This document shows positions 52,688 through 61,744 of a stretch of 64,000 nucleotides of DNA, piece after piece. Position 1 is the stretch's first letter. Every line of letters begins with the position of its first letter. The DNA is taken from NCBI GenBank assembly GCA_963822485.1, contig CAWGHW010000007.1, positions 1 to 64,000 of the forward strand, written 5' to 3'. The stretch comes from DASUBV01 sp963822485 (GTDB taxonomy: Bacteria; Actinomycetota; Actinomycetes; Streptosporangiales; Streptosporangiaceae). A program made the translations under genes and the position numbers. The notes below the pieces were generated by a model. The model had not been told where the DNA came from. It saw only the letters and a program-made list of their open reading frames with translations, and did not search any database.

Positions 52688-53641
52688 ATGCGTCGTGCCG
52701 CTGGCCTGACACTGACGGCGCTCGGCGCCTTCCTCGTGACCCTGGCCGCGCTGCTGCGGCTCTGGGTGCCCGGACAGGTGATCAAGTTCCCGCTGAACGA
52801 GTACTCGGTGACCACGCTCACCGGGACCGGACTCACCTACTTCAACTCCTCCAGCCTGCAGGATTTCCGCAACACCCGGGCCACCGAGATCATCACCATC
52901 GAGGGCAACGTGAGCGCGGGCTCGCCGTCGACGGCGGTCTGGTCCAGCTTCACCGCGCTGGACGACGAGACCCGCAAGACGCTGATCACCCGCCAGTCCC
53001 GGGTGGTGGCCTTCGACCGGCGCACCGGGGCGCTGCTGAACTGCTGCGGCGCGTCAGTAGGCACCAGCACCCAGGTGCGGCAGTCCGGCCTGGGCTACCG
53101 GTTCCCGTTCAGCACCGCGCACCAGACCTACCAGGTGTACGACGTGACCCTGCGCCTGCCGGTGCCGTTCCGGTTCGCGGGCACGGCCACCGTAGACGGG
53201 ATCGCCGTCGACAAGTTCACCGACCAGATCACCCGGGTCAAGGTCGGGCAGCAGACGCTGCCCGCCCAGCTGGCCGGGCTGCCCAACGAGGGCGACGTCA
53301 CGCTGCCGGAGTACCTGACCGAGACCACCACCTACTGGGTCGACCCGGTCACCGGCATCCCGGTGAACATGGTGCTGCGCCAGCGGACAGACCTGGAGAG
53401 CGCCACGGGCACGCCCCGGCTGGTACTGCTGGCCGGCCGCCTGGCGCAGACCCCGCGCAGCGTCCGCGCCGCCGTGGCCGAGGCGGACAAGTCGCACCGG
53501 CTGATCACCTGGATCCAGGACCTCGGCCCGCTGATCGGGCTGGCCGGGGGCGGCCTGGCGCTGATCCTCGGCATCGCCTTGCTGTGGCGGTCGGCCAGGC
53601 CGCACGAGCCGGCGTACGACGACGAGATGATCGACGCTTAA
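52688..53641 (+). CDS. DUF3068 (PorA-like) membrane protein
   Basis: A 317-residue protein with an N-terminal membrane helix (about 5-27), a large extracytoplasmic domain and a second helix near the C-terminus (about 282-303). LNEYSVTTLTGTGLTYFN and the segment FDRRTGALLNCC, YWVDPVTGIPVNM fit DUF3068, a family annotated as porin-PorA-like in actinobacteria though function is unproven. GGGAGGA precedes ATG 52688. It is divergent from the DUF2613-like gene. Confidence 0.82.
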   Translation: MRRAAGLTLTALGAFLVTLAALLRLWVPGQVIKFPLNEYSVTTLTGTGLTYFNSSSLQDFRNTRATEIITIEGNVSAGSPSTAVWSSFTALDDETRKTLITRQSRVVAFDRRTGALLNCCGASVGTSTQVRQSGLGYRFPFSTAHQTYQVYDVTLRLPVPFRFAGTATVDGIAVDKFTDQITRVKVGQQTLPAQLAGLPNEGDVTLPEYLTETTTYWVDPVTGIPVNMVLRQRTDLESATGTPRLVLLAGRLAQTPRSVRAAVAEADKSHRLITWIQDLGPLIGLAGGGLALILGIALLWRSARPHEPAYDDEMIDA

Positions 53642-53702
53642 CGATCTTGCCGGGGTGGCGGCGGCGTGCTCTACTCGGGGCAACGAGTCCGGGAGGCAAA
53701 CG

Positions 53703-55266
53703 GTGGGTTTCTGGCGTCGCGCGGAGCAGGATCCGAGCTGGATCGCGGTCATCGATCCCGATGGCACCGAGGTCAGCGCGGGCGACCTGCTCGGCCGCGC
53801 GAACCAGGTCACCAGCGGGCTCCAGGCCGCGGGCCTGCGGCCCGGTGACGGCATCGCGGCGCTGCTGCCGAACTCGTCGGCGGCGTTCGAGATCTACCTG
53901 GCCGCGCTGCAGGGCGGCTGGTACCTGACCCCGATCAACTGGCACTTCACCCCGCCCGAGATGGCTTACCTGATCGCGGACTCCGGGGCCAGGGCGTTCT
54001 TCGCCCACGAGCGCTTCGCCGAGGCCGGCCGGGCGGCCGCGGACCTGGCCGCGGCCGACCTGGCCGCGGCGGGCCGCGACCGTCCCGGCCCGGTTCAGCT
54101 ACGGCGAGGTCCCTGACTTCACCCCGGTGGCCGAGCTGCGGCGGGGCCAGCCGACCAGCACCCCGGCCGACCGCACCGCGGGCGCGACCATGCACTACAC
54201 CTCGGGCACCACGGGCCGGCCCAAGGGCGTGCGCCGGGCGCTGTCCGGCCTCACCCCCGACGAGGCCGCCGACCTCGCGGCGCTGCTGCCGATGCTGTTC
54301 GGCGTGACCGAGGGCCAGCCCAACGCGCACCTGCTGACCTCGCCCGTCTACCACACCGCCGTGACCGTGTTCGGCGGCGGCGCGCTCCAGCTGGGGCACA
54401 CGATCGTGTGCATGGACTCCTGGGACTCCGAGCAGGCCCTGGCCCTGACCGAGCGTTACCGGGTGACGAACTCGCACATGGTGCCCACCCAGTTCAAGCG
54501 GCTGCTCAGCCTGCCTGAGGAGACCCGGGGCCGCTATGACCTGTCGTCGATGCGCTGGCTGCTGCACGCGGCGGCGCCGTGCCCGGAGGGCATCAAGCGG
54601 GCCATGCTGGACTGGTGGGGGCCCTGCATCTACGAGTACTACGCGGCCACCGAGGGCGGCGGCACGCTGGCCACCCCGCAGGACTGGCTGGCCCACCCCG
54701 GCACGGTCGGGACGGCCTGGCCGGTCAGCCAGATCATGGTCGCTGACGACGACGGGAACAGCTGCCCGCCGGGCGTGCCGGGCGTGGTGTACATGAAGAT
54801 GGACATGACGGACTTCGAGTACTCCGGCGACCCGGGCAAGACCGCGGCCGGCCGCCTGCACGGGTTCTTCACCGTGGGCGACATCGGCTACCTGGACGAG
54901 GACGGCTTCCTGTTCCTCTGCGACCGCAAGTCCGACATGATCATCTCGGGCGGGGCGAACATCTACCCGGCCGAGATCGAGGCCGAGATCATCATGCATC
55001 CGGCCGTGGCCGACGTGGCCGTCTTCGGGGTCCCCGATGCCGACTGGGGCGAGCAGGTCAAGGCGGTGGTCGAGCCTCTGCCGGGCGCGGAGCCAGGCGA
55101 CGCGCTGGCGGCCGACATCCTGGCCTCGCTGGAGGGCCGGCTGGCCAAGATGAAGTGGCCCAGGTCCATCGACTTCGTGGCCGCGCTGCCCCGCGACCCG
55201 AGCGGCAAGCTGCTCAAGCGCCGGCTCCGCGACCCTTACTGGCAGGGCCAGGCCAAGGCCATCTGA
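53703..55266 (+). pseudogene. Acyl-CoA synthetase (FadD-type, AMP-forming), frame-broken
   Basis: GTG 53703 with GGGAGG 6 nt upstream starts an ANL-family protein (GFWRRAEQDPSWIAVIDPDG, NSSAAFEIYLAALQGGWYLT). Around 54070, in a GCCGCGGCGGGCCGCGACC tract, one base is out and the text continues in another frame: ARFSYGEVPDFTPVAEL, P-loop MHYTSGTTGRPKGVRRALSG, YEYYAATEGGG, TVGDIGYLDEDGFLFLCDR and the C-terminal lysine motif PRDPSGKLLKRRLR. Restored, it has about 520 residues, like FadD-type fatty acyl-CoA ligases with a preference for short or aromatic acids. The sense of the break (read error or decay) is open. A 15-bp direct repeat CTGATAACAGCAAGA follows at 55293 and 55314. Confidence 0.8.
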
Positions 55267-55368
55267 CGGAGCCCGACTCGATCCCATGAGGGCTGATAAC
55301 AGCAAGAACGGAACTGATAACAGCAAGAGGGAGGGAGGGGCACCGGGCTGAGGCGCGCTCAGGCGCCC

Positions 55369-56373
55369 TCAGGCGGGCACGTGGTCGCCGCTGCTGGCCC
55401 CGGCCACCTGAGCCAGCACGTCGAGCAGGCGGGCGGTGGCCGGCGGGTCGGGCGGATCTCCGTAGGTGATGGCGAACACGTGCCGCCGGGCCCCCGGCAG
55501 GGCGGCGGCCGTGATCCCCGGATGCCGGGCCGCGCGCAGGCACAGCCCGGGCAGCGTGGTCACCCCGAGCCCGGCCGCGACCAGGGCCTGGACGGCCACG
55601 TAGTCGTCGGTGGTGAAGGCCACGTTGGGCGTGAACCCGGCCCGCGCGCACTGCCGGATCAGGTAGCTGCGGCACCGCTCGCAGCCCGCGATCCAGCGGT
55701 GCCCGGCGTAGGCGGCCAGGTCCGCCTTGAGCTGGCCGTCCGCCGGCTCGCCGTGGCTGCCGGCGGCGGGGCCGCCCGAGCCGTGGTGGGCGGGCCAGTG
55801 CGGGGCCGCCGCGTGGCCGGGGCTGGCCGCCGTGACCAGGTGCACCGGCTCGTCGAGCAGCAGGCGGCCGCGGGTTCCCTCCTCGGCCGCGCTGGGCGGT
55901 TCCGGGTCGGTGTCCTGCTGGTAGTGCTGGAACACCAGCGCCACGTCCACGTACCCCGCCCGCAGCATGCGGATCGCCTCGGGCGGCTCGGCCTCGGTCA
56001 GCATCAGGTCCATGCCCGGCGTCTCCGCCTCCAGGCGGGCCGCCGCCGCGGGCACGATCGTGCCCAGCGCCGACGGGAAGGCGGCCAGCCGGACCCGGCC
56101 CTCGCGCAGGCCCACGTGCGCGGCCAGCTCGGCCTCGGCCGCGTCCAGCCGGCCGATGATCTCCTCGGCCCGCTCGGCCAGCAGCCGCCCGGCGTCGGTC
56201 AGCCGCACTCCCCGCCCGGCCCGCTGCAGCAGCCGGGCCCCGGTCTCGGCTTCCAGGCGGGCGATGTGATGGCTGATGGAGGGCTGGGCATAGTTCAGGG
56301 CACGGGCCGCGGCGGTCACCGACCCGTGCCGGGCGACGGCGACCAGTACGCGGAGCCTGATCACGTCCAGCAT
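55369..56373 (-). CDS. LysR-family transcriptional regulator
   Basis: A 334-residue regulator: N-terminal winged HTH (IRLRVLVAVARHGSVTAAAR, LNYAQPSISHHIARLEAETG) and a C-terminal two-lobe effector domain (about 90-300) with VRLAAFPSALGTIVPAAAAR. It lies 86 nt downstream of the agmatinase-family gene on the same strand. TATAGT (56385-56380) stands 6 nt before ATG 56373, a leaderless arrangement, and is part of the inverted repeat ATAGA-N9-TCTAT, probably its own operator. Confidence 0.88.
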   Translation of the reverse strand: MLDVIRLRVLVAVARHGSVTAAARALNYAQPSISHHIARLEAETGARLLQRAGRGVRLTDAGRLLAERAEEIIGRLDAAEAELAAHVGLREGRVRLAAFPSALGTIVPAAAARLEAETPGMDLMLTEAEPPEAIRMLRAGYVDVALVFQHYQQDTDPEPPSAAEEGTRGRLLLDEPVHLVTAASPGHAAAPHWPAHHGSGGPAAGSHGEPADGQLKADLAAYAGHRWIAGCERCRSYLIRQCARAGFTPNVAFTTDDYVAVQALVAAGLGVTTLPGLCLRAARHPGITAAALPGARRHVFAITYGDPPDPPATARLLDVLAQVAGASSGDHVPA

Positions 56374-56382
56374 TCACCAACT

Positions 56383-56401
56383 ATAGACCGGCTCGATCTA
56401 T
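56383..56401. promoter_or_regulatory. Inverted repeat ATAGA-N9-TCTAT over the lysR -10 box
   Basis: Perfect five-base arms; the left arm overlaps the minus-strand -10 TATAGT of the lysR gene, the usual position for LysR autorepression. Confidence 0.5.
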
Positions 56402-56459
56402 CCCGGCCATCGCCGGGTGTCGGCCTATCGGAGGGCTGCCGCCCGCGCCCGGCGCCTGA

Positions 56460-57524
56460 CTACCGGCCCGCCGGCGGCGGCCGGGCGGCCGGCGGGGTGC
56501 GGCCCTCCAGCAGCGGCGAGTCCGGCCGTCGCGGCGGCGGCCCGCCCGTGCTGGCCGCCTGCTCCCGGCGGCGCCGCCAGGCGATGCCCGACAGCGCCTC
56601 CAGCACGACCCGGTTGGCCAGGTACGCGGTGACCTCGGCGTGGTCGTAGGGCGGCGCCACCTCGACCACGTCCATCCCGGCCACCGGCAGCTCCATGGTG
56701 ATCCGCCGGACCGCGTCCAGCAGCTGCCGGGTGGTCAGCCCGCCCGGCTCCGGCGTGCCCGTGCCGGGCGCCATGCCCGGATCCACCACGTCCACGTCCA
56801 CCGACAGGAACACCCCGTCGCACTCGTCCAGCGAGATCGCGAACGCCTCGGTCAGGCAGTCGTCCAGGCCCCTGGTCACGACCTCGGTCATCTCGAAGCT
56901 GCGCATCCGCTGCCCGGCCATCCAGTCCAGCGTCTCCGGCTCGGGCCAGTAACCGCGCAGCCCGACCTGCAGGAACCGGTCACCGCGGACCGCGCCCGAC
57001 TCGATCAGCCGGCGCATCGGCGTGCCGTGCCCGTGCAGCGACCCGAACTGGGTGTCGCCGGTGTCGGCGTGCGCGTCGAAGTGGATCATCGACAGCCGTC
57101 CCCAGCCGACGTGCCGGGCCACCCCGGTCGCGTCGGGCAGCGCGATCGTGTGGTCGCCGCCCAGGATGACCGGGATCGCGCCGCGCTCGCTGGCCGTCTG
57201 GACCGCCGCTTCCAGGCGGCGCAGCGACAGCTCGGTGTCGCCCGACGGCATCTCGATGTCGCCCGCGTCCGCGATCCGCAGCTCGGCCAGCGGGTCCACG
57301 CCCAGGGCCAGGTGCGGCCGGGACCCGTCGTGCGGCAGGTAGTCGGTGAACCGGATGGCCTGGGGCCCGAACCTGGCCCCCGGCCGGTGCGAGGTGCCGC
57401 CGTCGAACGGGGCGCCGATGATCATGATGTCGGTGCCGGCCCAGGACGCCGGGTCGTCCAGGTCGGCCCGGGGCACGCCCAGGAACGTGGCATCGGGCCC
57501 GTACATATTGCCTAGTCGCGCCAT
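56460..57524 (-). CDS. speB: Agmatinase / ureohydrolase-family enzyme
   Basis: A 354-residue Mn-dependent ureohydrolase. Metal ligands are in GGDHTI, IHFDAHADTGD and SVDVDVVDPGMAPGTGTPEPG; the fold start IIGAPFDGGTSHRPGARFGP is standard. It releases urea from a guanidino compound: agmatine, guanidinobutyrate or guanidinopropionate cannot be told apart by reading. The last 40 residues are a Pro/Arg-rich tail not seen in typical homologues. If agmatine is the substrate, the product putrescine would connect with the amine genes upstream, but no regulon operator is found before this gene. Confidence 0.85.
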   Translation of the reverse strand: MARLGNMYGPDATFLGVPRADLDDPASWAGTDIMIIGAPFDGGTSHRPGARFGPQAIRFTDYLPHDGSRPHLALGVDPLAELRIADAGDIEMPSGDTELSLRRLEAAVQTASERGAIPVILGGDHTIALPDATGVARHVGWGRLSMIHFDAHADTGDTQFGSLHGHGTPMRRLIESGAVRGDRFLQVGLRGYWPEPETLDWMAGQRMRSFEMTEVVTRGLDDCLTEAFAISLDECDGVFLSVDVDVVDPGMAPGTGTPEPGGLTTRQLLDAVRRITMELPVAGMDVVEVAPPYDHAEVTAYLANRVVLEALSGIAWRRRREQAASTGGPPPRRPDSPLLEGRTPPAARPPPAGR

Positions 57525-57657
57525 CGGCCCTCCACCCAGTCACATCCGCACCAGCAAGATCCGCACCCGCAACGCAGACGACCATAGCGCGGGCCGGCCC
57601 GGGTCCGCCCGCGGAGCGGGCCGGGCCCGGGCCGGCCGACAGTCGCCCGGCGGCCGG

Positions 57658-59877
57658 TCAGCGGGCTCCGGCGCGGGCGGCGTCGCCGTTCCGGGCCGGG
57701 GGCTCGACCCCGGTCTCGCCGGCCGCCGGACCGCCGGGCAGGATCCTGGCCAGCGGCCGCGGCAGCCACCAGTTGGCCTTGCCCAGCAGTTCCATCACGG
57801 CCGGCACCAGGACCAGCCGGACCAGCGTGGCGTCGATCAGCACCGCGACCGCCAGGCCGATCCCGATCTGCTTGACCGACACGTTCGCTCCGAGCACGAC
57901 GGACAGGAACACCACCACCATGATCGCCGCGGCGGCCGTGATCACCCGCGCCGTGCTGGCCAGGCCGCTGGCCACCGAGTCGGCGTTGTCGCCGGTCGCG
58001 TCGTAGGCCTCGCGGATCCGCGAGATCAGGAACACCTCGTAGTCCATGGACAGCCCGAACAGGATCACGAACAGGAACACCGGCACCCAGGTCGTCACCG
58101 GCATGGCCTCGGGGAACCCGAACAGCTGCCGCAGCCAGCCGTGCTGGGTGATCATGACCAGCACCCCGTAGGCCGCGCTGATGGACAGCAGGTTCATGAT
58201 CGCCGCCTTCACCGCGACGGTCACCGACCGGAACATGACGGTCAGCAGCAGCATCGACAGCACGATCACCACCGCGATCAGCCACGGCAGCCGCTGGCTT
58301 ATCACGTTGGCGAACGCCACGTTGGCCGCGTTGGGTCCGGTGACGTAAGCCCGGATGCCGGTGCCGGCCGTCGCCCTGGGCAAGATCTTGTTAGTGATCG
58401 TGTTAACGAGGGTGTTGGTGGCCGGGTCCTGCTCGCCGGTCGCCGGGTAGGCGATGAGCATGGCCGCCCGGCCGTCGCCGCTGGTCACGGTGGGAGTAAC
58501 CGCGGCGATCCCCGGCGTCGCGCGCAGCGCGCCGGCCAGCGTGGTCAGCCCGGCCCCGTGCGCACCGCCGGCCGGCAGCCGCGCCGCGACGATCAGCGGC
58601 GCGTCGAAGCCCGGCCCGAACCCGGCCGCCATGGTGGCGTAGCTGGCGTAGCCCATCGTCCCGCGCGCCTGCGCTGACTCGTCCGGCATGCTCAGCTTGA
58701 TGCCGAGCGCCGGGGCCGCCAGCACCAGGATCACCGCCGCGCTGAGGATGGCCGCCACCGCCGGCCGTCGCTGCACGACCGCCGCCCACCGATAGGCCCA
58801 GGACCGGGATCCCGAACAGGGCTCGCTGACCGGCTCGCGTCCGCGCCCTGGCCGCCGCAGCCGGATGGACCGGAGCAGCCGGGTCCCGGTGAAGCCGAGC
58901 AGCGCGGGCAGCAGCGTCAGCGCGGCCAGGACGGTCATGGCCACGGTGACCGCGGCCGCCACGGCCACCCCGTTCAGCAGCGGCTGGCGCAGCACCAGCA
59001 GGCCCAGCAGCCCGATCACCACAGTCACGCCCGCGGTCAGCACCGACCGGCCCGCGGTCGCCATCGTCGTGACCAGCGCGTCCTGCGGCGCCGCTCCCGA
59101 GTGCAGGCCCTCACGGAACCTGGTCACCAGGAACAGCGCGTAGTCCACGCCCACGCCGAGCCCGACCAGGGACGCCACGATCGGCCCGAACGAGGGTGCC
59201 GGGATCAGGTGCCCGATCAGCGCGATCAGCGACAGGCCCGAGCCAATGCCGAACAGCGCGGTCACGATGGGCAGGCCCATGGCCAGTACCGACCCGAACG
59301 CGATCAGCAGCACGATGGCCGCGGCGCCGGTGCCGATCCCGTCGGTCGCCCCGCCGTAGGGCGTCTCCGCGAGGTCGACCACGTCGCCGCCCAGGCTGAA
59401 CCGCAGCCCGTGGCCCGACGCCGCCGTGGCGTCGTGCATGAGCGCCAGCGTCTCGCTGTTCGAGATCTTGGCCGTCGGCACCGAGAACTGGACGCTGGCG
59501 AAGGCAATGTGCCCGTCCCGGCTGATCTGGCCGGGCGCCCGGTACGGGCTGGTCACCGAGCTGACCCCGGCGCCGCGGGAGAAGGGGACCAGCGCGCTGG
59601 TGATCCGGTCGCGGACGGCCGGCGAGCTGATCGGCTGGGCGGACCGGATCGCCAGCGTGAGCGTGTCCCCGGACTGCCGGTGAAAGTGCTGGTTCAGCAG
59701 CGTCTGGCCGGGGTCAGCGGTGCCAAAGTTGTCGTCAGACGGGGCGCCGAACCTGGTCCACAGCGTGATCAGGCAGGCCAGGCCGACCAGCCAGGTCACG
59801 GTGGTCAGCCAGCGGTGCCGGTAGCAGGCCCGGCCAGCTCGGCCCAGTAGTGAGGGGCGATACGGGTGGTGCGACAT
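57658..59877 (-). CDS. MMPL/RND-family membrane transporter
   Basis: From ATG 59877 (GGAG 10 nt upstream) 739 residues with two halves, each of one helix, a large extracytoplasmic loop and five helices. Motifs include GVDYALFLVTRFREGLHSG in the first half and GLSMDYEVFLISRIREAYDA in the second, the hallmark of actinobacterial MMPL proteins. They export lipids or other hydrophobic compounds using the proton gradient. The frame stays open to 60090 but the upstream part is non-homologous and overlaps the divergent phosphatase. Substrate unknown. Confidence 0.88.
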   Translation of the reverse strand: MSHHPYRPSLLGRAGRACYRHRWLTTVTWLVGLACLITLWTRFGAPSDDNFGTADPGQTLLNQHFHRQSGDTLTLAIRSAQPISSPAVRDRITSALVPFSRGAGVSSVTSPYRAPGQISRDGHIAFASVQFSVPTAKISNSETLALMHDATAASGHGLRFSLGGDVVDLAETPYGGATDGIGTGAAAIVLLIAFGSVLAMGLPIVTALFGIGSGLSLIALIGHLIPAPSFGPIVASLVGLGVGVDYALFLVTRFREGLHSGAAPQDALVTTMATAGRSVLTAGVTVVIGLLGLLVLRQPLLNGVAVAAAVTVAMTVLAALTLLPALLGFTGTRLLRSIRLRRPGRGREPVSEPCSGSRSWAYRWAAVVQRRPAVAAILSAAVILVLAAPALGIKLSMPDESAQARGTMGYASYATMAAGFGPGFDAPLIVAARLPAGGAHGAGLTTLAGALRATPGIAAVTPTVTSGDGRAAMLIAYPATGEQDPATNTLVNTITNKILPRATAGTGIRAYVTGPNAANVAFANVISQRLPWLIAVVIVLSMLLLTVMFRSVTVAVKAAIMNLLSISAAYGVLVMITQHGWLRQLFGFPEAMPVTTWVPVFLFVILFGLSMDYEVFLISRIREAYDATGDNADSVASGLASTARVITAAAAIMVVVFLSVVLGANVSVKQIGIGLAVAVLIDATLVRLVLVPAVMELLGKANWWLPRPLARILPGGPAAGETGVEPPARNGDAARAGAR

Positions 59878-60066
59878 TGATGTCATCTCCAGCGAGCCAC
59901 GGGAGTTCTTGTCGCACTCCAGCCTCCTCACGCCGACGGGCCGGCACGTCCTGCGGCGGGAGGCAGTTGTCCGGGCCGCTACTCGCCCCGGCGTACTTCC
60001 GGCGGAGTACCGCGGGCGCCGGCCCGGGCGCCGGCGCAGCCCGGACCCGGATGACACCATGACGGC

Positions 60067-60792
60067 ATGACCAGCGGTGATGGGCGGCATATCCCGCTAA
60101 CGGGTACTTTCAACATGCGTGATGTCGGCGGCTACCCGGCGGCCGGCGGCCGTACCACGCGGTGGCGGACGCTGCTGCGCTCGGACACGCTGCACCGCGC
60201 CGACGCCACCGGCCCGGTGCTCCAGGGCTACGGCCTGCGCACCGTGCTGGACCTGCGCACGGACTTCGAGGCCGACTTCGCGCCCAGCCCGTCCTGCGGG
60301 CCCGGCACCCGGACCGTGCGGATCTCGCTCATCGGCGAGGACGTGCAGGAGGTGCCGCAGCGGCTGGAGGCCATCTACGAGTACCTGATCGACCGGCGCG
60401 GCGAGGTCATCGCCACCGTGATCGGCGAGCTGGCGGCGGCCGGATCGGTGCCGGCGCTGGTGCACTGCAGCGCGGGCAAGGACCGCACGGGCATCGTGAT
60501 CGGCCTGGTCCTGGCCGTGCTCGGGGTGCCCGACGAGGTCATCGCGGCCGACTACGCGGTGAGCGCGAGCCGGATCGACCCCAGCGTGCTCGAGGCCCTG
60601 AACCACATCCCCGGCAGCGCCGCCGGCAGCGGCAGCCTGACGCCGGACCTGCTGGCCAGCCCGCCGTCGCTGCTGCTGGACGTGCTGGCCCGGGCCCGCG
60701 CGGCCGGCGGCGGCACGGTCGAGGGCTACCTGACGTCGCACGGCCTCCCGCCCGCCAGCCTGGACGTGCTCCGCGAGTCACTGACCCACTAG
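60067..60792 (+). CDS. Tyrosine-protein phosphatase (SCO3700/PtpB-like, DSP fold)
   Basis: A 241-residue cytosolic phosphatase. It begins with GTFNMRDVGGYPAAGGRTTR, typical of the PtpB-like/Y_phosphatase3 family, and has the P-loop HCSAGKDRTG (CX5R, with the lysine and aspartate of this subgroup). Such enzymes remove phosphate from tyrosine or phosphoinositides. ATG 60067 is the first start; it is divergent from the MMPL transporter. Confidence 0.88.
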   Translation: MTSGDGRHIPLTGTFNMRDVGGYPAAGGRTTRWRTLLRSDTLHRADATGPVLQGYGLRTVLDLRTDFEADFAPSPSCGPGTRTVRISLIGEDVQEVPQRLEAIYEYLIDRRGEVIATVIGELAAAGSVPALVHCSAGKDRTGIVIGLVLAVLGVPDEVIAADYAVSASRIDPSVLEALNHIPGSAAGSGSLTPDLLASPPSLLLDVLARARAAGGGTVEGYLTSHGLPPASLDVLRESLTH

Positions 60793-60876
60793 CACCACCC
60801 TGGCCCCTCCCGCCCCATCAGCTTCCGGCAGGAAAGCTCGCGGCGGCTGTTAGCGATCTTGGTTTCGGCCGGTCAG

Positions 60877-60932
60877 CGTCATGGTTGGCCCTCTGGTGCT
60901 GCTCTAGCCGCACCAGAGGGCCAACCATGACG
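60877..60932. terminator. 23-bp perfect inverted repeat between convergent genes
   Basis: Arms 60877-60899 and 60910-60932 pair without mismatch, loop TGCTCTAGCC. It stands between the phosphatase (plus) and the response regulator (minus) and is probably a bidirectional transcription end. No T tract on either side. Confidence 0.7.
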
Positions 60933-60973
60933 TAAGCGCGGGGCCGTCGGCGCGGGAGCTGGGTGTAGTGGGG

Positions 60974-61744
60974 CTAGCGGGGCTGGTGTGACGGGGGGAG
61001 AGGGCCCTGGGCGCCGGGGGGGCTTGGGGTGGCGGGGGGGCTTGGGGTGGCGGGGGTGGCCAGGCCGCAGGCGTAGGCGATGACCACGAGCTGGGCCCGG
61101 TCGCGGGCGGCCAGCTTGATCATGGCCCGGCTCACGTGGGTCTTGGCCGTCAGCGGGCTGACGACCAGCTCGCCGGCGATCTCGTCGTTGGACAGCCCGG
61201 CGGCGACCAGGCCGACCACCTCCCGCTCGCGCTCGGTCAGGGCGGCCACGGCGGCGGGCGCCGGTCCGGGCCGGCCCGGACCGGGCGGCCGGGCCGTGGC
61301 CGGGGTCGCGGCGGGGCGGTCGGCGGTGAACGCGCTGATCAGGGCCCTGGTCACGCTCGGCGCCAGCAGCGCGTCGCCGCGAGCGACGACCCGGATGCCC
61401 TGCAGCAGGTCCTCTGGCTCGACGTCCTTGACCAGGAAGCCGCTGGCCCCGGCGCGCAGCGCGCTGAACACGCTCTCGTCATCGTCGAAGGTGGTCAGCA
61501 CCACGACCCGGACCGCCGCCAGCGCCGGGTCGGCGGTGATCCGCCGGGTCGCGGTGAGCCCGTCCACCTCGGGCATCCGCAAATCCATCAGCACCACGTC
61601 GGGCCGGTGCTCGCGGGTCAGCGCGACGGCGTGCCCGCCGTCGGCCGCCTCGGCCACGATCCGCATGTCAGCGGCCGAGTCGATGAGCATCCGGAAGCCT
61701 GCCCGGACCAGGGCCTGGTCGTCGGCCAGCAGGACCCGGATCAT
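60974..61744 (-). CDS. NarL/LuxR-family response regulator
   Basis: A 256-residue regulator. Receiver domain (1-120) with IRVLLADDQALVRAGFRML, phosphorylated aspartate in DVVLMDLRMPEVDG, and lysine in GFLVKDVEPEDL; LuxR-type HTH (about 165-230) with LTEREREVVGLVAAGLSNDE and SPLTAKTHVSRAMIKL. The Pro-rich tail ATPSPPATPSPPG is low-complexity. ATG 61744 overlaps the stop of the histidine kinase by 4 nt, so the pair is co-translated. Confidence 0.92.
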   Translation of the reverse strand: MIRVLLADDQALVRAGFRMLIDSAADMRIVAEAADGGHAVALTREHRPDVVLMDLRMPEVDGLTATRRITADPALAAVRVVVLTTFDDDESVFSALRAGASGFLVKDVEPEDLLQGIRVVARGDALLAPSVTRALISAFTADRPAATPATARPPGPGRPGPAPAAVAALTEREREVVGLVAAGLSNDEIAGELVVSPLTAKTHVSRAMIKLAARDRAQLVVIAYACGLATPATPSPPATPSPPGAQGPLPPSHQPR

